Shown piece by piece: positions 35,938-48,267 of a DNA stretch of 64,000 nucleotides; the first letter of the stretch is position 1; each line of letters opens with the position of its first letter. The translations under genes were made by a program, and so were the position numbers. The stretch comes from Bythopirellula goksoeyrii (lineage in GTDB: Bacteria > Planctomycetota > Planctomycetia > Pirellulales > Lacipirellulaceae): positions 1,028,338 through 1,092,337 of the forward strand of contig NZ_CP042913.1 of assembly GCF_008065115.1 (NCBI RefSeq), written 5' to 3'. The notes under the pieces were generated by a model that ran no database searches, was not told where the DNA came from, and saw only the letters and a program-made list of their open reading frames with translations.

Positions 35938-37998
35938 TTATCGACCCTTCTTTCCACCACTGCTTTTGCCGCCTCCGCCACCTCCGCGATTTCCTCCGCT
36001 AGCTCGCTGGCCACCTCCGCCACCGCGACTGCCACTATAAGTTCCGCTGCCGCCACCTCTCGAACTACCACCACTACTGCGGTAGGAACTGCGGTTCTGG
36101 GGCGAAGAACTTCTAGGCTGCTGGATTGCTCTTTGCGAACTTTGGCCGCCACTCTTAACCTGTCCGCTACCTTGATAGCTTCGGCTATTGGAGCGGATGT
36201 TCTGAGAATTCGATGAATCACTTCTGCGGTAGTTCCCTTGCGGTGTGATCTTTTGCTGGGTCGAACCCTGGAAGGAACGAGTGTTCGGGACTTGTTGCTG
36301 ACTACGTTGCTGTAGTTGTTGGAGCTGATTCGTACCCTCTTGCGTTCCTCCTCGGTAGTACAATTTCTGTCGATCAGATTGGGCGGACCCAGTGCCTTGG
36401 CCACTTCCTTGATATCGCTGGTTCACACTGCCGCGATACTTACTGGAGTTTCCAATATCTAACTGACTACCATCACTCTGCACACGAGCACGGTTCTCCA
36501 CTTGTCCCTTGGAGCGAATATCCGAATTTCGGTCGCCACGTTTGTATTCAGATTTCTCGCTTCCGCCAATTCGGGCATCAAGTTCTGCCCGGCTGCGGTT
36601 GCGCGATTCAAAAATCTCTTTGCTGCGATTACGCACATCGACATTTTCCTGAGAGCGAATTTTTCCTTGAGAGGAACCCCCATCACCTTGGCGAAGAATT
36701 CGACCTTCAGCGTTAGCGTTTCCTTCAAGCTTCGCACGGTTGCCATCCCGGTTCACATAGCTTTTCGCATCCTTTTTGGAATCCAAGCCGATGCGCGAGC
36801 GGTCGAAATTGGCATACTTTTTCGCCTGACTACGTGCCTTGGAGACTTCATTCTCGCTAAGTTGACGGATCTTGCGATCCTTGCCATCAAAGTTTTTATA
36901 ATCTTTCTTGAATTCGTCTACGGAGGTAACAAGCTTCATATTTGCGCGATCTCGCCCCTGGGCAAGATCATTATCGCGGCGATCGCCCCGATTGAAATCT
37001 CGGCCATCTCGGTCACCACCTCGATAATTACCATCGCGCCCCTTGAAATTATGATGGGCCCACAGGGGATCGTATCCACCGCGATATCCCTTGCCGTGAC
37101 CTCGGTGACCGTACTTACTATAGTTTGCTCCCCATGGCTGCACCCAACCTGGATGACGACCACGATTGTAGCCATAGTAATAGTGACCATGGTTGCGATC
37201 AACGAACAGATTTGCCAGCAGCAGACCTGTGTTGATCACACTAAGGGGGCGATAGTAATAGTTTCTTCCGTAACCAGCGTAGCCACCCCCCCAGTAAACC
37301 GGAGCGTACAACCAGCCACGCGATTGCGGAGGATAGTCCCAATAGCCGTTCACAAAAACGCAACCTCGCGGAGTGTAGCTGTAGTGATTGGGAACCCACA
37401 CCCAGTTAGGTTGAGCCTCATACCAAAAACCCGCTTGCCAGGCATAGCCGGTGTTCTGCCACTGCCAGCAGCCAGGTGCCCAGAGGTAGCTATCGTCGGG
37501 CGCAGGACTCGAAGGACCTGCTTCTAAAGAATCAGGAGGCACGGGTAGCAAACGTAGTTCTTGCTCGGCATCGGACCAGAAACCTGGCACCCATTGCCAA
37601 CCTCCCTCGACTTCCTGCCACTCGCCCGGAATCCAAGTCCGGCCAGGAGGCACATCGCGCCACAATCCACTAACCCAAATGAAATCCTCACGATCCTGGT
37701 CAAACTTAAAGTAGCCGGGAATCCACTCGACATTCTGTCCCTCAGGCCGCTCATCAGGAGGAAGCTCCTGAACTGGAGCTGGGGGTTGTTTGGTCACCAC
37801 CTCGGCTTCTCCTTGCCCTAACGCAAGTGGTTCGGCAAAGGCTTCGTGGATGGGGCCTTGATCGAGTACCTCAGGCTCCGGCAACATGTTCTGAGGGGCA
37901 GGAGCAGGGGGCGCCTGTGCCGATGCCGTGTTTTGATCACAGAAAGCGATCAGACTGGTCAAATATAGACCACCTACAATTACAGATATTCTGGACAT
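35938..37998 (-). CDS. Secreted YXWGXW-type protein with Arg/Gly/Ser-rich tail
   Basis: From ATG 37998, behind GGAGAAA, the product has 686 residues with a signal peptide (VIVGGLYLTSLIAFCDQNTA). Residues about 85-260 repeat a W-x-P-G-x-W pattern (WIPGYFKF, WVSGLWRD, WIPGEWQEV, WVPGFWSD, WAPGCWQW, WVPNHYSY), the YXWGXW family. A Tyr/Gly-rich part follows, then from about residue 400 a charged Arg/Asp/Ser/Gln region and a final Gly/Arg/Ser-rich tail (GGGGGQRASGGNRGGGGGGK). The function of the family is unknown. The tail is strongly cationic and could bind polyanions outside the cell. It stands alone. Confidence 0.82.
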   Translation of the reverse strand: MSRISVIVGGLYLTSLIAFCDQNTASAQAPPAPAPQNMLPEPEVLDQGPIHEAFAEPLALGQGEAEVVTKQPPAPVQELPPDERPEGQNVEWIPGYFKFDQDREDFIWVSGLWRDVPPGRTWIPGEWQEVEGGWQWVPGFWSDAEQELRLLPVPPDSLEAGPSSPAPDDSYLWAPGCWQWQNTGYAWQAGFWYEAQPNWVWVPNHYSYTPRGCVFVNGYWDYPPQSRGWLYAPVYWGGGYAGYGRNYYYRPLSVINTGLLLANLFVDRNHGHYYYGYNRGRHPGWVQPWGANYSKYGHRGHGKGYRGGYDPLWAHHNFKGRDGNYRGGDRDGRDFNRGDRRDNDLAQGRDRANMKLVTSVDEFKKDYKNFDGKDRKIRQLSENEVSKARSQAKKYANFDRSRIGLDSKKDAKSYVNRDGNRAKLEGNANAEGRILRQGDGGSSQGKIRSQENVDVRNRSKEIFESRNRSRAELDARIGGSEKSEYKRGDRNSDIRSKGQVENRARVQSDGSQLDIGNSSKYRGSVNQRYQGSGQGTGSAQSDRQKLYYRGGTQEGTNQLQQLQQRSQQQVPNTRSFQGSTQQKITPQGNYRRSDSSNSQNIRSNSRSYQGSGQVKSGGQSSQRAIQQPRSSSPQNRSSYRSSGGSSRGGGSGTYSGSRGGGGGQRASGGNRGGGGGGKSSGGKKGR

Positions 37999-38208
37999 GC
38001 TATTTCTCCTTTTTGGAGTAGTTGGCTTATTGCAGCGAATGGGCAGCTTAATTGTGCGCATACGATCTACCAGCTAGCAATGATGCATAGCGCGTGCCAA
38101 AGCTGCCAGAACGAGAAAATCGGCCGAAATAGACTGCTTTTTGCAAGCCTGCGAGAAGAGAGTGTCCCAAACTCGCGGCGCCTCGTTGTCATATTTACGA
38201 GGGGAGAG

Positions 38209-38323
38209 TGAGTAGGTGAGTAGGTGAGTAGGTTGGTAGGTTGGTAGGTTGGTAGGTTGGTAGGTATGGCGGACGGCGAAGGGAAGGTAGCTGTCTCTCT
38301 ACCTACCTACTCACTTACTCACC
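38209..38323. repeat. Octamer tandem repeat with inverted partner
   Basis: TGAGTAGG occurs three times (38209-38232) and then TTGGTAGG four times (38233-38264), without interruption. A degenerate reverse complement follows at 38300-38323 (read on the minus strand AGGTGAGTAAGTGAGTAGG), so the whole can fold into a long hairpin. It is a simple-sequence locus likely to vary in copy number. Confidence 0.9.
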
Positions 38324-38346
38324 TTTCACTCCCCCCCAAAAAAAAT

Positions 38347-38404
38347 GCTCCCAGAAAAGCACACGTCCCAGGGGGGCAAAGGACGTAGTTACTTTTCCGG
38401 GAGC
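38347..38404. other. Two-level inverted repeat, possible structured RNA or terminator
   Basis: GCTCCCAGAAAAG (38347-38359) pairs with CTTTTCCGGGAGC (38392-38404) over 13 positions with one mismatch, and inside it ACGTCC (38363-38368) pairs with GGACGT (38381-38386). An A-run precedes it on the plus strand, which would be a T-run after the hairpin on the minus strand, so it may end a minus-strand transcript. Confidence 0.55.
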
Positions 38405-38910
38405 GATTGGACGCAATGACGCATGCGTGAGGGCGGACGTAGCCGAGTCATCCGTGACATGCACTACGACGGGGGGAGAACGTTTCGAGGCGGTGGGAGG
38501 CATCCATGCCTTCGCCAGCCGCTTCGGGATCGACGATGACTTGCGTCGCGTCGATCCAATCACGTGAGTCCCTGTTAGTTTGTTCCTCGCATTGAAAATT
38601 TACTGTTGCGATTGCTTGCAAGGATCAGGAAGAAAAGCTCTGAAGAAAAACTGTCGAGCGATTTTGGGCTTCCTTGCCTCGGGTCATCTGCAGCAGTTAG
38701 TTGGTTGTTGTGCGGCGGAGAATACGCCAGCCTCTGAAAGCGGTCAAGGTCGGTTTTGATGAGTTCGAAAAAAGTTTCTCTATGCAATCAAAGTGTTTGA
38801 AGGTGCCATTGAAATCTTGTTCTTTCGTGCGAGAAAAATGCGGTTTCATTTGTGCTCAACTTTTAAGTTCGCACCGAATATCTTGTGACAGCACACACCA
38901 CTTGCTAGCA
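38405..38910. other. Intergenic stretch with further dyads, no convincing gene
   Basis: A perfect 9-bp dyad, GGATCGACG and CGTCGATCC, lies near 38527-38560, and a palindrome ACGCATGCGT near 38419-38428. Two short minus-strand frames (38315-38563 and 38575-38787) have no recognisable family or ribosome-binding site; the first runs straight through the inverted repeats. I do not call them genes. Confidence 0.45.
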
Positions 38911-39507
38911 TCATGCAGCGCGCGAGCTACTTGCTTGTTGTGCAATACCTATCCAAGCGCACACTGCTCGCACGGTAGGTTTTTCTAAAACTTTTTTCCA
39001 AGTATGTGCGTTTTCAGATCGCCATAGACTTTCGATCTCTGCAATCAGCTGTGTAGGTGTTGAATGAAGCAATTGCTCGGCACTGCCTACACCAATTGCT
39101 GCCAGAACTCGCGCGGCATCGCTGGGAAGCTGCGGCAAGGCAACTAATAATTTCGCTTCACGCTGCCAGGCAGTGACCGTTTCCGCAGAAAACTGCCCAT
39201 CCGCCGCCGCTTGTGGTTTAGTGGCCAGCAATTCCGCAACAGTACGCACCCCCACTGTAGCCAATCGCCCCGCCGCCCGCGGTCCGAGCGACAGCACATC
39301 ACACGCATTGCTTTGTAGAGTCCACTGCACCATGCGCGAGATGATAGGGGGACTTTCCTTGCAAGAAAAGTCCGATTGAAGGAGCGTGAATAGCCGCCAA
39401 GCAACGCTCGGCAGGTTTTTATGGCCGTGAGAACGCCGCTTCCACTGGAAGCGATAGTGAAGCCCCCCCCCTGCGATGCGGTTGCATCGCGGCTGATTGC
39501 GCGTCAC
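38911..39507 (-). CDS. DUF4332-like helix-hairpin-helix protein, possibly N-truncated
   Basis: Residues about 70-175 (LGPRAAGRLATVGVRTVAEL and LAAIGVGSAEQLLHSTPTQL) are two helix-hairpin-helix-like units as in DUF4332 proteins, which are thought to contact DNA or mediate assembly. A GTG start at 39507 overlaps the stop of the Uma2 gene by 4 bases. But the first 55 residues are basic, unlike the family, and are encoded across a hairpin repeat (39473-39490), so the real start may be near ATG 39333 (MVQWTLQSNACD), or the gene may be a C-terminal remnant of a longer one. Confidence 0.6.
   Translation of the reverse strand: MTRNQPRCNRIAGGGLHYRFQWKRRSHGHKNLPSVAWRLFTLLQSDFSCKESPPIISRMVQWTLQSNACDVLSLGPRAAGRLATVGVRTVAELLATKPQAAADGQFSAETVTAWQREAKLLVALPQLPSDAARVLAAIGVGSAEQLLHSTPTQLIAEIESLWRSENAHTWKKVLEKPTVRAVCAWIGIAQQASSSRAA
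39473..39490. repeat. Short hairpin element, GCGATGC type
   Basis: GCGATGC, a GGTT loop and GCATCGC form a 7-bp stem, followed by GGCT. A sister copy is at 41682-41698 (GTGATGC, ATT, GCATCAC, also followed by GGCT). The change C to T on one arm is matched by G to A on the other. Confidence 0.6.
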
Positions 39508-40109
39508 TCGCTATCGCTCGTCATGCGCTCGACTTCGGCCCAGAAGGCGACCAGATGAATCGAGAGTTCCGCCAGACGGGGCGATTGATAGCGATTGTCA
39601 TGTTGCGGCTGGACTTCGAACCGTCCGTCGCGATTGATGAGAAAGTCGAAAAGTCGCTGCTTGGGGTCCACAATCCAATATTCCGCGACTCCGAACTCAG
39701 CGTAGATATTCATCTTGTCCACACGATCACGGCGCGGATTGTCGGAGAGAATCTCAATGACTAAATCCGGGGGGCCTATGACATGACGTTTGACGATGTG
39801 ACGCCGTTCTTTCGCAATGTAAAGTAAATCGGGTTGCGGAATGGAATGATCTGAGAGCTCGACGTCCATGTGAGCGGCACAACCTTTACCTCCACCCTTT
39901 CTGGCAGCTCCTAGAATGAATTCAGTGAGTAGCGCAGAAATAGCTTGGTGAACAAAATTCGGCGACGGAGACACGACAAGATGTCCCTGGATGAGTTCGA
40001 CGGGTTCCCCTTCCGGTAGTTTCCAGTAGTCGGCCGCGCGGTAGGGACCCAGAGTCGAAGGCGGGGAAAAGCCGGACAGCGTCTCGTATTGAGGAGTGGC
40101 GGTGCTCAT
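39504..40109 (-). CDS. Uma2-family (DUF820) restriction-endonuclease-fold protein
   Basis: The 201-residue protein has the PD-(D/E)xK fold signature of the Uma2 family: YWKLPEGEPVELIQGHLVVS with the first glutamate, IPQPDLLYIAKE with the aspartate, and PPDLVIEILSDNPRRDRVDK with the ExL motif and lysine, then FGVAEYWIVDPKQR. These are putative nucleases, abundant in cyanobacteria and planctomycetes, whose role is unknown. The ATG overlaps the stop of the upstream membrane-protein gene by 4 bases and its stop overlaps the GTG of the DUF4332-like gene, so the three are probably translated together. Confidence 0.85.
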   Translation of the reverse strand: MSTATPQYETLSGFSPPSTLGPYRAADYWKLPEGEPVELIQGHLVVSPSPNFVHQAISALLTEFILGAARKGGGKGCAAHMDVELSDHSIPQPDLLYIAKERRHIVKRHVIGPPDLVIEILSDNPRRDRVDKMNIYAEFGVAEYWIVDPKQRLFDFLINRDGRFEVQPQHDNRYQSPRLAELSIHLVAFWAEVERMTSDSE

Positions 40110-41584
40110 AATTCAATTCTACCATTATTCAGGCGGTTTTCTCCAGTCTTCTCCGTTTTTTCGGCTAGCTGCTTGATATGCCTTAGCACGCGTCCGTGAA
40201 TACGATGCACTAGCCAATCGGTCCAAAGTGTCCAATAGGCATGGGGGTAAATATCAAGTTTGTACCAGGTACGTCCTTCCAGCCGCGTGCCACCATCAGC
40301 TAGTGGAATTAGAAGAAGCTCACCATGGGTGCTACGAAACGAACCATCCAAATGAGGCGGATGGATATGGCGATAGGGGCTGAGTTCGGTCATCGGCTCC
40401 GGCTGCATAGTGACATCGAAAGCCAGCAAAAGCGGTTCTTGCCAAGTAGTGATCGGCTCGACAAAAGAACCGGTAGTAAAATCGCAATGACGAACAGCAC
40501 CGACACCTGTGCCATCGATGCGCGCTCCTTGAGGACAAGAGATCCCCCAGCGGAAATACCATTGGGGAGGTTCGGTGATCTCGGGGAACGAAATGACACA
40601 TTGCCAAACGCGCTCAGGCGAAGCCTGAATCTCGACCGACGTCGATACTTCGAACTCTACATTGGGCGCTACATAGGGTTCAACACTTGAAAACAGCGGA
40701 ACCATCAGTAGGCATCCGACCAAGCCCGTGTCTTTCTTCTTTGTCGTCGTTCGACACTGCACCGCGATGGCTCGACCCGTCAACGCCCCCAACGCTCCCA
40801 AAGGCACCATGAGAGGAGCCGACATGGCAATACAAATCAAGCCTTCCACTCCAAAGAGCAACAAAGCTCCTGCAAAACATATCGCAGTTAACAATGAAAC
40901 TCCTATCGTCGAGCTTCGAGAACGTGAAGAACTTCGATTGTAGACATATCCAGTCGCAGCCCCTGCCACGATTGGAGTCCCAAAAAACAACCCCGCACCG
41001 TAGCTCTCCATAACTGTAGTGAAGAACAACGCCAGACCAAACGTATAGACGAACCCGATACCTAATCCCGTCAGAATTGCAGGCAGCACCTCGGCACTGT
41101 CAAGCGTTTGCTTGGTACCAAAATCCTTTTGCCGCTCAGGGGCATCATCTTGACCTGGTCTGCGATTTGAGTATCCATGTGGTACCCATGCCAAGTACAG
41201 CATGGCTGCAATATTCAATACAGGAAATAGAACCAATAATCCTGTCCATCCGGTAAATCCAGCATCAATTGATCGGCGCACGCTCATCGTCACGGCGATC
41301 CATACAAACGGGATGGTACATAACACCCATGCCAATCCCAACCAGTCGGGAGCTCCAATCGTGAACTGACTCCGAGCGGAGAGCAATGGATTGAGAAAAT
41401 CCGAGAGCGAGTAGAATTTGCCTGTGGTGTAGCCAATCGTTCCGGCTTCGACGCCGTACTTGAGCAATGTCAAGCAAGCGCCAGTGAGCAGGTATTCTTG
41501 TCGCGAAACGGTGCCCTGCAGACTGAACCAATGGCCAATGCGTTGCAATGAAGTCATAGGGGGCGAGCCAAGTTTCGGTGCCAT
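40106..41584 (-). CDS. Membrane protein with DUF805-like and SRPBCC domains
   Basis: The 492-residue protein has several membrane segments in residues about 30-320. Its first part (GHWFSLQGTVSRQEYLLTGA, VRRSIDAGFTGWTGLLVLFP) is like DUF805. From about residue 330 the C-terminal part (FEVSTSVEIQASPERVWQCV, then LLIPLADGGTRLEGRTWYKL) is an SRPBCC (START-like) lipid- or ligand-binding domain. A GAAGGA lies immediately before ATG 41584; an alternative ATG is at 41557. Its function is unknown; the domain pairing suggests sensing or handling of a hydrophobic molecule at the membrane. It heads the three-gene chain with Uma2. Confidence 0.72.
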   Translation of the reverse strand: MAPKLGSPPMTSLQRIGHWFSLQGTVSRQEYLLTGACLTLLKYGVEAGTIGYTTGKFYSLSDFLNPLLSARSQFTIGAPDWLGLAWVLCTIPFVWIAVTMSVRRSIDAGFTGWTGLLVLFPVLNIAAMLYLAWVPHGYSNRRPGQDDAPERQKDFGTKQTLDSAEVLPAILTGLGIGFVYTFGLALFFTTVMESYGAGLFFGTPIVAGAATGYVYNRSSSRSRSSTIGVSLLTAICFAGALLLFGVEGLICIAMSAPLMVPLGALGALTGRAIAVQCRTTTKKKDTGLVGCLLMVPLFSSVEPYVAPNVEFEVSTSVEIQASPERVWQCVISFPEITEPPQWYFRWGISCPQGARIDGTGVGAVRHCDFTTGSFVEPITTWQEPLLLAFDVTMQPEPMTELSPYRHIHPPHLDGSFRSTHGELLLIPLADGGTRLEGRTWYKLDIYPHAYWTLWTDWLVHRIHGRVLRHIKQLAEKTEKTGENRLNNGRIEL

Positions 41585-41681
41585 TCCTTCGGAAAATACA
41601 TTTACCTACTGGGAACCGTGTGAAAGTCGGAGGCTTAACTGCAGGATGAGAAAATGCAAGAAGTCTACTGCCGTTCGCCAT

Positions 41682-41698
41682 GTGATGCATTGCATCAC
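41682..41698. repeat. Short hairpin element, GTGATGC type
   Basis: GTGATGC, ATT and GCATCAC form a 7-bp stem and GGCT follows. It is the sister of 39473-39490, and lies between the PIN-domain gene and the DUF805-like gene. Confidence 0.6.
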
Positions 41699-41726
41699 GG
41701 CTACATATTGACACTACATCGCGGCT

Positions 41727-42140
41727 CTATCTTTCAATCAACACCTGAAAACCTTCTTGCGCGAAGTGAGAGTCGTTGGTGAGTACTTTCTGAATCCCTA
41801 GTTCATTCATCGTGTTCATTGAAATACAATCTACGAGACTATAGCCCTTGTCGGGACGATTTTCGAAGAGGACCAAACCAGCTAAAAAACCTTCATGGGA
41901 TTGAGGAATCACGCGGATTTGCGGATCGGCAAGAATTGCACGTACCATGGCGACCCCGGCAAGACGGACTGCAGGAGTTCCCTTGGCTAGCGATGACAAG
42001 AATTCAACAAGTACCCCTTCCGTGGTAACTAACTGCACTTCGCCCAATTTGCTGCGGGCTAGCCTTGCTGACTCTCCCCAGGAATCGTTGGGACGAGCAA
42101 TCGCGACCCAGTAGAGCGTATCCGCAAAGACAGTTTTCAT
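41727..42140 (-). CDS. PIN-domain ribonuclease toxin
   Basis: The 137-residue protein has the PIN nuclease acidic residues: MKTVFADTLYWVAI with the first aspartate, TTEGVLVEFLSSLA with the glutamate, YSLVDCISMN with the aspartate, and VLTNDSHFAQEGF with the last acidic residue. It is expected to cut RNA when free of its antitoxin. The start overlaps the stop of the DUF104-type gene by 4 bases, the normal antitoxin-then-toxin order. The module looks intact. Confidence 0.85.
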   Translation of the reverse strand: MKTVFADTLYWVAIARPNDSWGESARLARSKLGEVQLVTTEGVLVEFLSSLAKGTPAVRLAGVAMVRAILADPQIRVIPQSHEGFLAGLVLFENRPDKGYSLVDCISMNTMNELGIQKVLTNDSHFAQEGFQVLIER

Positions 42141-42409
42141 TCTCGGTTGGTTCCATAGAGATGGAGATCGAGATCATCAGTGAGATCGGCCGGCAACGCG
42201 TCCCATTCTTCCTGGGGTACTTGGGCGGAAATCTGGGCTATACGTTGTTCAACGGGGATGGCCGCGTTCTGTGGAACCTGTTCTTTATCCTGAGAAGTTG
42301 CTGCTGCTGGAGAGATTTCGATATGCAATTCCACCTCGCTCCCTTCAGGTAGCGCTACTGGGCTAAGCGGTAGAAATACACCTTGTTGGTAGGTGGCATG
42401 AATTGATTG
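42137..42409 (-). CDS. DUF104/AF2212-type antitoxin
   Basis: The product from ATG 42409 has 90 residues and begins MQSIHATYQQGVFLPLSPVA, with LPEGSEVELHIE, the small beta-barrel DUF104 antitoxin pattern (a y-e-n-G-v-l-k-P-l type start). This start is preferred over ATG 42427 because GAGGA lies at the right distance before it. The rest is a Gln/Glu/Asp-rich helical region (VEQRIAQISAQVPQEEWDAL) likely to wrap the toxin. It is co-translated with the PIN toxin. Confidence 0.78.
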   Translation of the reverse strand, partial: QSIHATYQQGVFLPLSPVALPEGSEVELHIEISPAAATSQDKEQVPQNAAIPVEQRIAQISAQVPQEEWDALPADLTDDLDLHLYGTNRE

Positions 42410-42540
42410 CATTTGAAAAGTCCTCATGGCAGATCGAATGGTTTGACACTATTATACGCTAAAGAGGGGGACTCTTGCCAGCGACTAAGAAAGCACCGGG
42501 TGATACGATGCAACACGGCCGGACTCTGTGTTAACAATCC

Positions 42541-45939
<3,399 letters not shown>

Positions 45940-46195
45940 AGTACTTGTAGATTCGTTTTCCGTGGCGAGCCGGATGCGTCAGCTTCCGGCATCGGTGAGC
46001 GGGGTCGTCTTGATTTGGGTCAAGCACAGCGATCAATAAAAACACGTGTAAAATCGCTCTATCGTAGCCCGAAGCGGGGGGGAGGTTCAAGTGCCGGATG
46101 AATATCGCCAATCAGAGGAGGGAACGCCAACAGGTACGCTTATTAAATGCACCTATGCTAGAATACAGCTATTGCCGAAGAATCATTATTTGCTC

Positions 46196-47542
46196 TTACT
46201 TTCCTCGTCGGCGAATCCATCTCAGGCTTGCTTCCCAAAAGGTCGGCGTATGCGCTGCGACAGGTTCGTCGGCTAGCCAACGTTGGATGTCTTCGGCGAG
46301 TGAAGCGGCGGAAGGGTAGCGGTCTTCGCGATTGGGAGCGATGGCCTTGAGGCAGATTGATTCCAAAGGCGGGGGGAGCCAAGGTGAGTGTTCGCGAGGT
46401 GTGACACACGCCTGCTGCTTGATCTTCTGGATCACGCCGCTCAGGGAGTTCTCCTCATGAGGCAATCTGTTTGTGAGCACATGGTAGAGTGTTACTCCCA
46501 GGCTGTAGATATCGGCTTGGGGACTGAGATCACCCGTCTTGCCAGCAGCCTGTTCGGGGCTCATGTAGGCTGGGGTGCCGATTGTGGAACCCTTGACGGT
46601 GGGAGCAAGGCCTTCGTTTGTTGAGGCAATTTCCTGGTAAACGATTTGGTGCTGATCGGTACCACTGAGCACCTTGGCCAGCCCCCAATCAACCACAAGA
46701 GTCTCGCCATATTTGCCAAGCATGATATTGGCCGGCTTGAGATCTCGATGCAGAATTCCTCGGCTGTGGGCGTAGTCAATGGTGTGGCAAACGTCGACAA
46801 TGCGGCCTACGAGCTTCCGGAGTTCCAATATCCGATCCCCGCGGTCTGCATTCTGAACAGAAAACTTGTCATGGAAACGCCGAACCACTTCTTGCAGACT
46901 TTCTCCCTCGATGAATCGCATCGCATAGTAGGGTCTACCTGAGGCGTCAAATCCCAATGCGTAGACAGGTACGACACCTGGATGCTCCAGCCGTCCCGTG
47001 ACCTGGGCCTCCAAAAGAAATCTCGCACGGGCAGCGACGTCATCTGCAACGTGGGTCTTGATCTGCTTCAAGGCGACCATGCGGCCAAGCTGTTGATCTT
47101 GGGCGATGGAGACTTCGCCCAGACCCCCTTCGGCATACTTGCTGACAATACTAAACCGTTCGTCGTTCTTGCCGCCTACGATTGGAGCGGGGAGTGCGGA
47201 AGTACGGTCAAGTGTGCTATCGCTGTCGGAGGGTTCCGTGCTGTCTGCTTCTAAATCCTCCAGGGGATTGAGCAAAGAGCCACTAAGTGGTGCTGGGAGC
47301 GTTTTCCACATTGAGGCAGTCTCCAGCCCACTGGCGGCAAGCCGCTCGGCGACCTTTTCAGACAACTCATCTAGCTGGGCTTCCGCAAGCACGCCTCGCT
47401 CACGCAGAAGTGGAACGAGTGAAGTCGTCGGCGTGTCAAGCCACTCCTCGAGTACAGCTAGGAGTGATTCGACACCGACCACTTTGTTCTCCAATGCCGT
47501 CAGGCAAACAACCAGATCTTGTTCTCGGTCGGATTTGGCCAT
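46196..47542 (-). CDS. Ser/Thr protein kinase without sensor domain
   Basis: The 448-residue protein has a 120-residue N-terminal helical region, then a kinase domain from about residue 130: glycine loop YAEGGLGEVSIAQD, VALKQI lysine, catalytic loop HRDLKPANIMLG, and VVDWGLAK, where DWG replaces the usual DFG. The activation part has STIGTPAYMSPEQAAG. It ends (LRWIRRRGK) where related planctomycete kinases continue into a membrane segment and a WD40, TPR or sulfatase-modifying-like domain, so it is either a short soluble form or cut off. It is monocistronic, 257 bases from carB. Confidence 0.88.
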   Translation of the reverse strand: MAKSDREQDLVVCLTALENKVVGVESLLAVLEEWLDTPTTSLVPLLRERGVLAEAQLDELSEKVAERLAASGLETASMWKTLPAPLSGSLLNPLEDLEADSTEPSDSDSTLDRTSALPAPIVGGKNDERFSIVSKYAEGGLGEVSIAQDQQLGRMVALKQIKTHVADDVAARARFLLEAQVTGRLEHPGVVPVYALGFDASGRPYYAMRFIEGESLQEVVRRFHDKFSVQNADRGDRILELRKLVGRIVDVCHTIDYAHSRGILHRDLKPANIMLGKYGETLVVDWGLAKVLSGTDQHQIVYQEIASTNEGLAPTVKGSTIGTPAYMSPEQAAGKTGDLSPQADIYSLGVTLYHVLTNRLPHEENSLSGVIQKIKQQACVTPREHSPWLPPPLESICLKAIAPNREDRYPSAASLAEDIQRWLADEPVAAHTPTFWEASLRWIRRRGK

Positions 47543-48267
47543 GGCAAAAAAGACTGGATTCTATTGATAACGTAAGTCACGCTCATTGCGTTATTCAAGA
47601 TAGCCTTTTTCCTCATGTAATGGCAGACGTCTAGGTGACAAGTCAAATTTCTTTTTCTATGTAACATCTCTTGGGGATCTCAACTTAGACCGTTAGTAAG
47701 ATCGTTTCTGGATCACATAACAAACATCACAGTTAACCGCCAATTTTCCCCTAATGTCGCAGCCACACCTCCCCTGGAGTTGCGGCTGCGAAGAAAGCAA
47801 GCGGTGATGTCTACCGTTTTGTTGCCGATCTGTATTACGCCACTGCGAGACTTCGATCTGGTTTTCGCGTCCGATGTGATCATCTGTAAAGTCGTCCTCG
47901 ATGAGTAACTAGGTCGCAAAAATGTTCAAGTCACCGCATGCAGTCGGCGAGATGCCGAGAGGCATGCTGAGAGATTAATTATGCAGTTGGCAATTCGACG
48001 CGCCGCAACCATCGATGCGTCTATTGCAACAAACGTGGCAAGCAGTTTAGTTTGAAGCTCGTGCCCAAAGAGTAGACATTTGACACCAATCTGCAAAGTC
48101 AGGACGATATTTCGTCATTTTGTTGCCCCCGGGATCAATTCGGATTAGACTGACGAGAGATCGGGGATGGGATCACACTCCACTTTTCTCGTGCTTCGCT
48201 CGTCGTGACGCAAGATTCCATGGTCCTCCTTCGTTCCAATCGAAGTTATTGTGGGGAGACGAGTATC
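47543..48267. other. Long intergenic region, no gene seen
   Basis: About 725 bases separate the divergent kinase and beta-helix protein genes. A hairpin, TCGCAGCC and GGCTGCGA (47757-47764 and 47784-47791), is the only clear structure. A 68-codon minus-strand frame over it (47713-47919) shows no family and no ribosome-binding site. The AT-rich part from 47560 to 47740 may hold promoters. Confidence 0.5.

Noticed and set aside
36502-37527. 341-codon plus-strand frame
   Set aside because: It is antisense to the YXWGXW gene and its Ile/Thr/Val-rich product is a by-product of the Gly/Tyr/Asp-rich codons opposite; it has no ribosome-binding site or family.
38209-38264. CRISPR array
   Set aside because: The octamers are contiguous with no spacers, so this is a simple tandem repeat.
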